Shown here: positions 63,573-64,000 of the stretch, piece after piece
Layout of the letters: each line of letters begins with the position of its first letter
Numbering within the stretch: position 1 is the first letter of the stretch
The notes under the pieces: generated by a model
What the model saw: the letters and a program-made list of their open reading frames with translations, nothing else
Told to the model about the DNA's origin: nothing
Databases searched by the model: none
Program-made: the position numbers and the translations under genes
Assembly: GCA_019638275.1 (NCBI GenBank)
Contig: JAHBUC010000002.1
Coordinates: forward strand, 62,001-126,000
Source of the DNA: Cyclobacteriaceae bacterium
Lineage (GTDB): Bacteria > Bacteroidota > Bacteroidia > Cytophagales > Cyclobacteriaceae
Direction: 5' to 3'
DNA: 64,000 nt

Positions 63573-64000
63573 CAGGCAGCATCGTGAAAAATCAATCCCA
63601 ACGCAAATCGCTGTCCGTGCTTGACTTCACTTACCCCGTGCTTCATGCGCGACTTATAAAACCCATGTTTGCCAGCAACCGGTCTAAAGTTGGTGGTGAA
63701 AATAACCGCATCGCCCTGGTTAGGTCGGATAACTTCTGCTTTCGATTGTGCGCGTGGCAACTGTTCGGTAAGCACAAAATCACCACCCTCGTGTTCAACA
63801 CCTTGCTGCGTTAACACAAAAACCACCTGAAAGGGAAAGTAAACTTCGCCATACAAATCCTGATGCAAGGTATTATACCCACCAGGTTGATAACGAAGTA
63901 TAAGCGGTGTCGGGCGCAGTTGATTTTTTGCTTTGCATAATTCGAGTAATTGCTGATGCTGCTCCGGATATTGCATTTCAATACCCAGTTTTTGCATCCA
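63572..64000 (-). CDS. 2OG-Fe(II) oxygenase, C-terminal part (runs off window)
   Basis: The frame is open to the window edge, so the N-terminus is missing; 142 codons are visible. Iron ligands are the His and Asp of TLHQDLYGE and the His of RMKHGVS, with an Arg for 2-oxoglutarate ten residues later (GQRFALGLIFH). The segment QPGGYNTLHQDLYG and HEGGDFVLTEQ match a prokaryotic oxygenase family linked in domain databases to damaged DNA. It overlaps the Ada-type gene, which points to a joint DNA alkylation repair role; substrate is not proven. Confidence 0.8.
   Translation of the reverse strand, partial: WMQKLGIEMQYPEQHQQLLELCKAKNQLRPTPLILRYQPGGYNTLHQDLYGEVYFPFQVVFVLTQQGVEHEGGDFVLTEQLPRAQSKAEVIRPNQGDAVIFTTNFRPVAGKHGFYKSRMKHGVSEVKHGQRFALGLIFHDAA

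Overview
The window reads as chromosomal DNA of a member of the Bacteroidota, most likely order Cytophagales. This rests on gene content (a PorZ-type T9SS protein, fused alpha/beta 2-oxo acid dehydrogenase E1, bacillithiol-type YtxJ, CdsA/Psd/desaturase lipid genes, the order purH-mreBCD-mrdA-rodA) and on several upstream regions with the Bacteroidota -7 element TAnnTTTG, two of them with a TTG 17-22 bases further upstream (a third, for purH, has TTG at 19 bases). Genus or species cannot be read from the sequence. I see no tRNA, rRNA, CRISPR array, prophage or insertion sequence. Genes are densely packed and no gene-free stretch reaches 300 bases; the longest gaps are 30314-30564 (a palindromic repeat), 22658-22894 (nothing recognised), 60365-60582 (nothing recognised) and 6474-6673 (a small ORF remnant and a palindrome).

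Region by region. 1-6.5 kb: end of a ureohydrolase gene and the gltBD glutamate synthase operon. 6.6-12.2 kb: tRNA modification methyltransferase MnmD, an AI-2E family transporter, ispF, an M16 peptidase and the fused E1. 12.3-16.9 kb: an exported repeat-rich basic protein, YtxJ and OsmC (thiol/peroxide stress), an outer-membrane-type protein and a TonB protein with a clear terminator. 17-23.6 kb: ChrA, a 2OG oxygenase, an exported superoxide dismutase, a TonB-dependent receptor coupled to a YfiR protein, and a DUF2071 protein. 23.7-31 kb: a serine hydrolase, two small membrane proteins, a lipoprotein carrying an inserted Cys/His module, PEP carboxylase and a DUF1573 protein. 31-38.4 kb: a two-component system, a CheY-like regulator, recO, porZ, tdk, a 2Fe-2S ferredoxin and an unknown cytoplasmic protein. 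38.4-45.6 kb: rod-shape operon read from the purH side. 45.6-52.9 kb: EamA exporter, dusB, CPBP protease, cdsA, glutamate dehydrogenase, psd and a fatty acid desaturase. 52.8-58.1 kb: two leftward gene runs, one with a Tat-exported HisC-like aminotransferase, one with ribD, a cupin, HicBA toxin-antitoxin and free-methionine sulfoxide reductase. 58.2-64 kb: prmC, a hydrolase, a TPK-like protein, an orphan ABC permease, DUF3307, and an Ada-type zinc domain gene next to a 2OG oxygenase that runs off the window.

The genes make sense as core metabolism: nitrogen assimilation at both ends of the glutamate node (GltBD and GDH), anaplerosis (PEPC), membrane lipid synthesis (CdsA, Psd, desaturase), cell wall elongation (Mre/PBP2/RodA), and envelope functions typical of Bacteroidota. 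The least explained items are the repeat-rich exported protein at 12288-14666, the Cys/His module inside the lipoprotein at 26062-27708, the exported aminotransferase operon at 52825-55714, and several precise inverted repeats in leaders and spacers. I did not find a convincing new multi-gene defence or mobile system.
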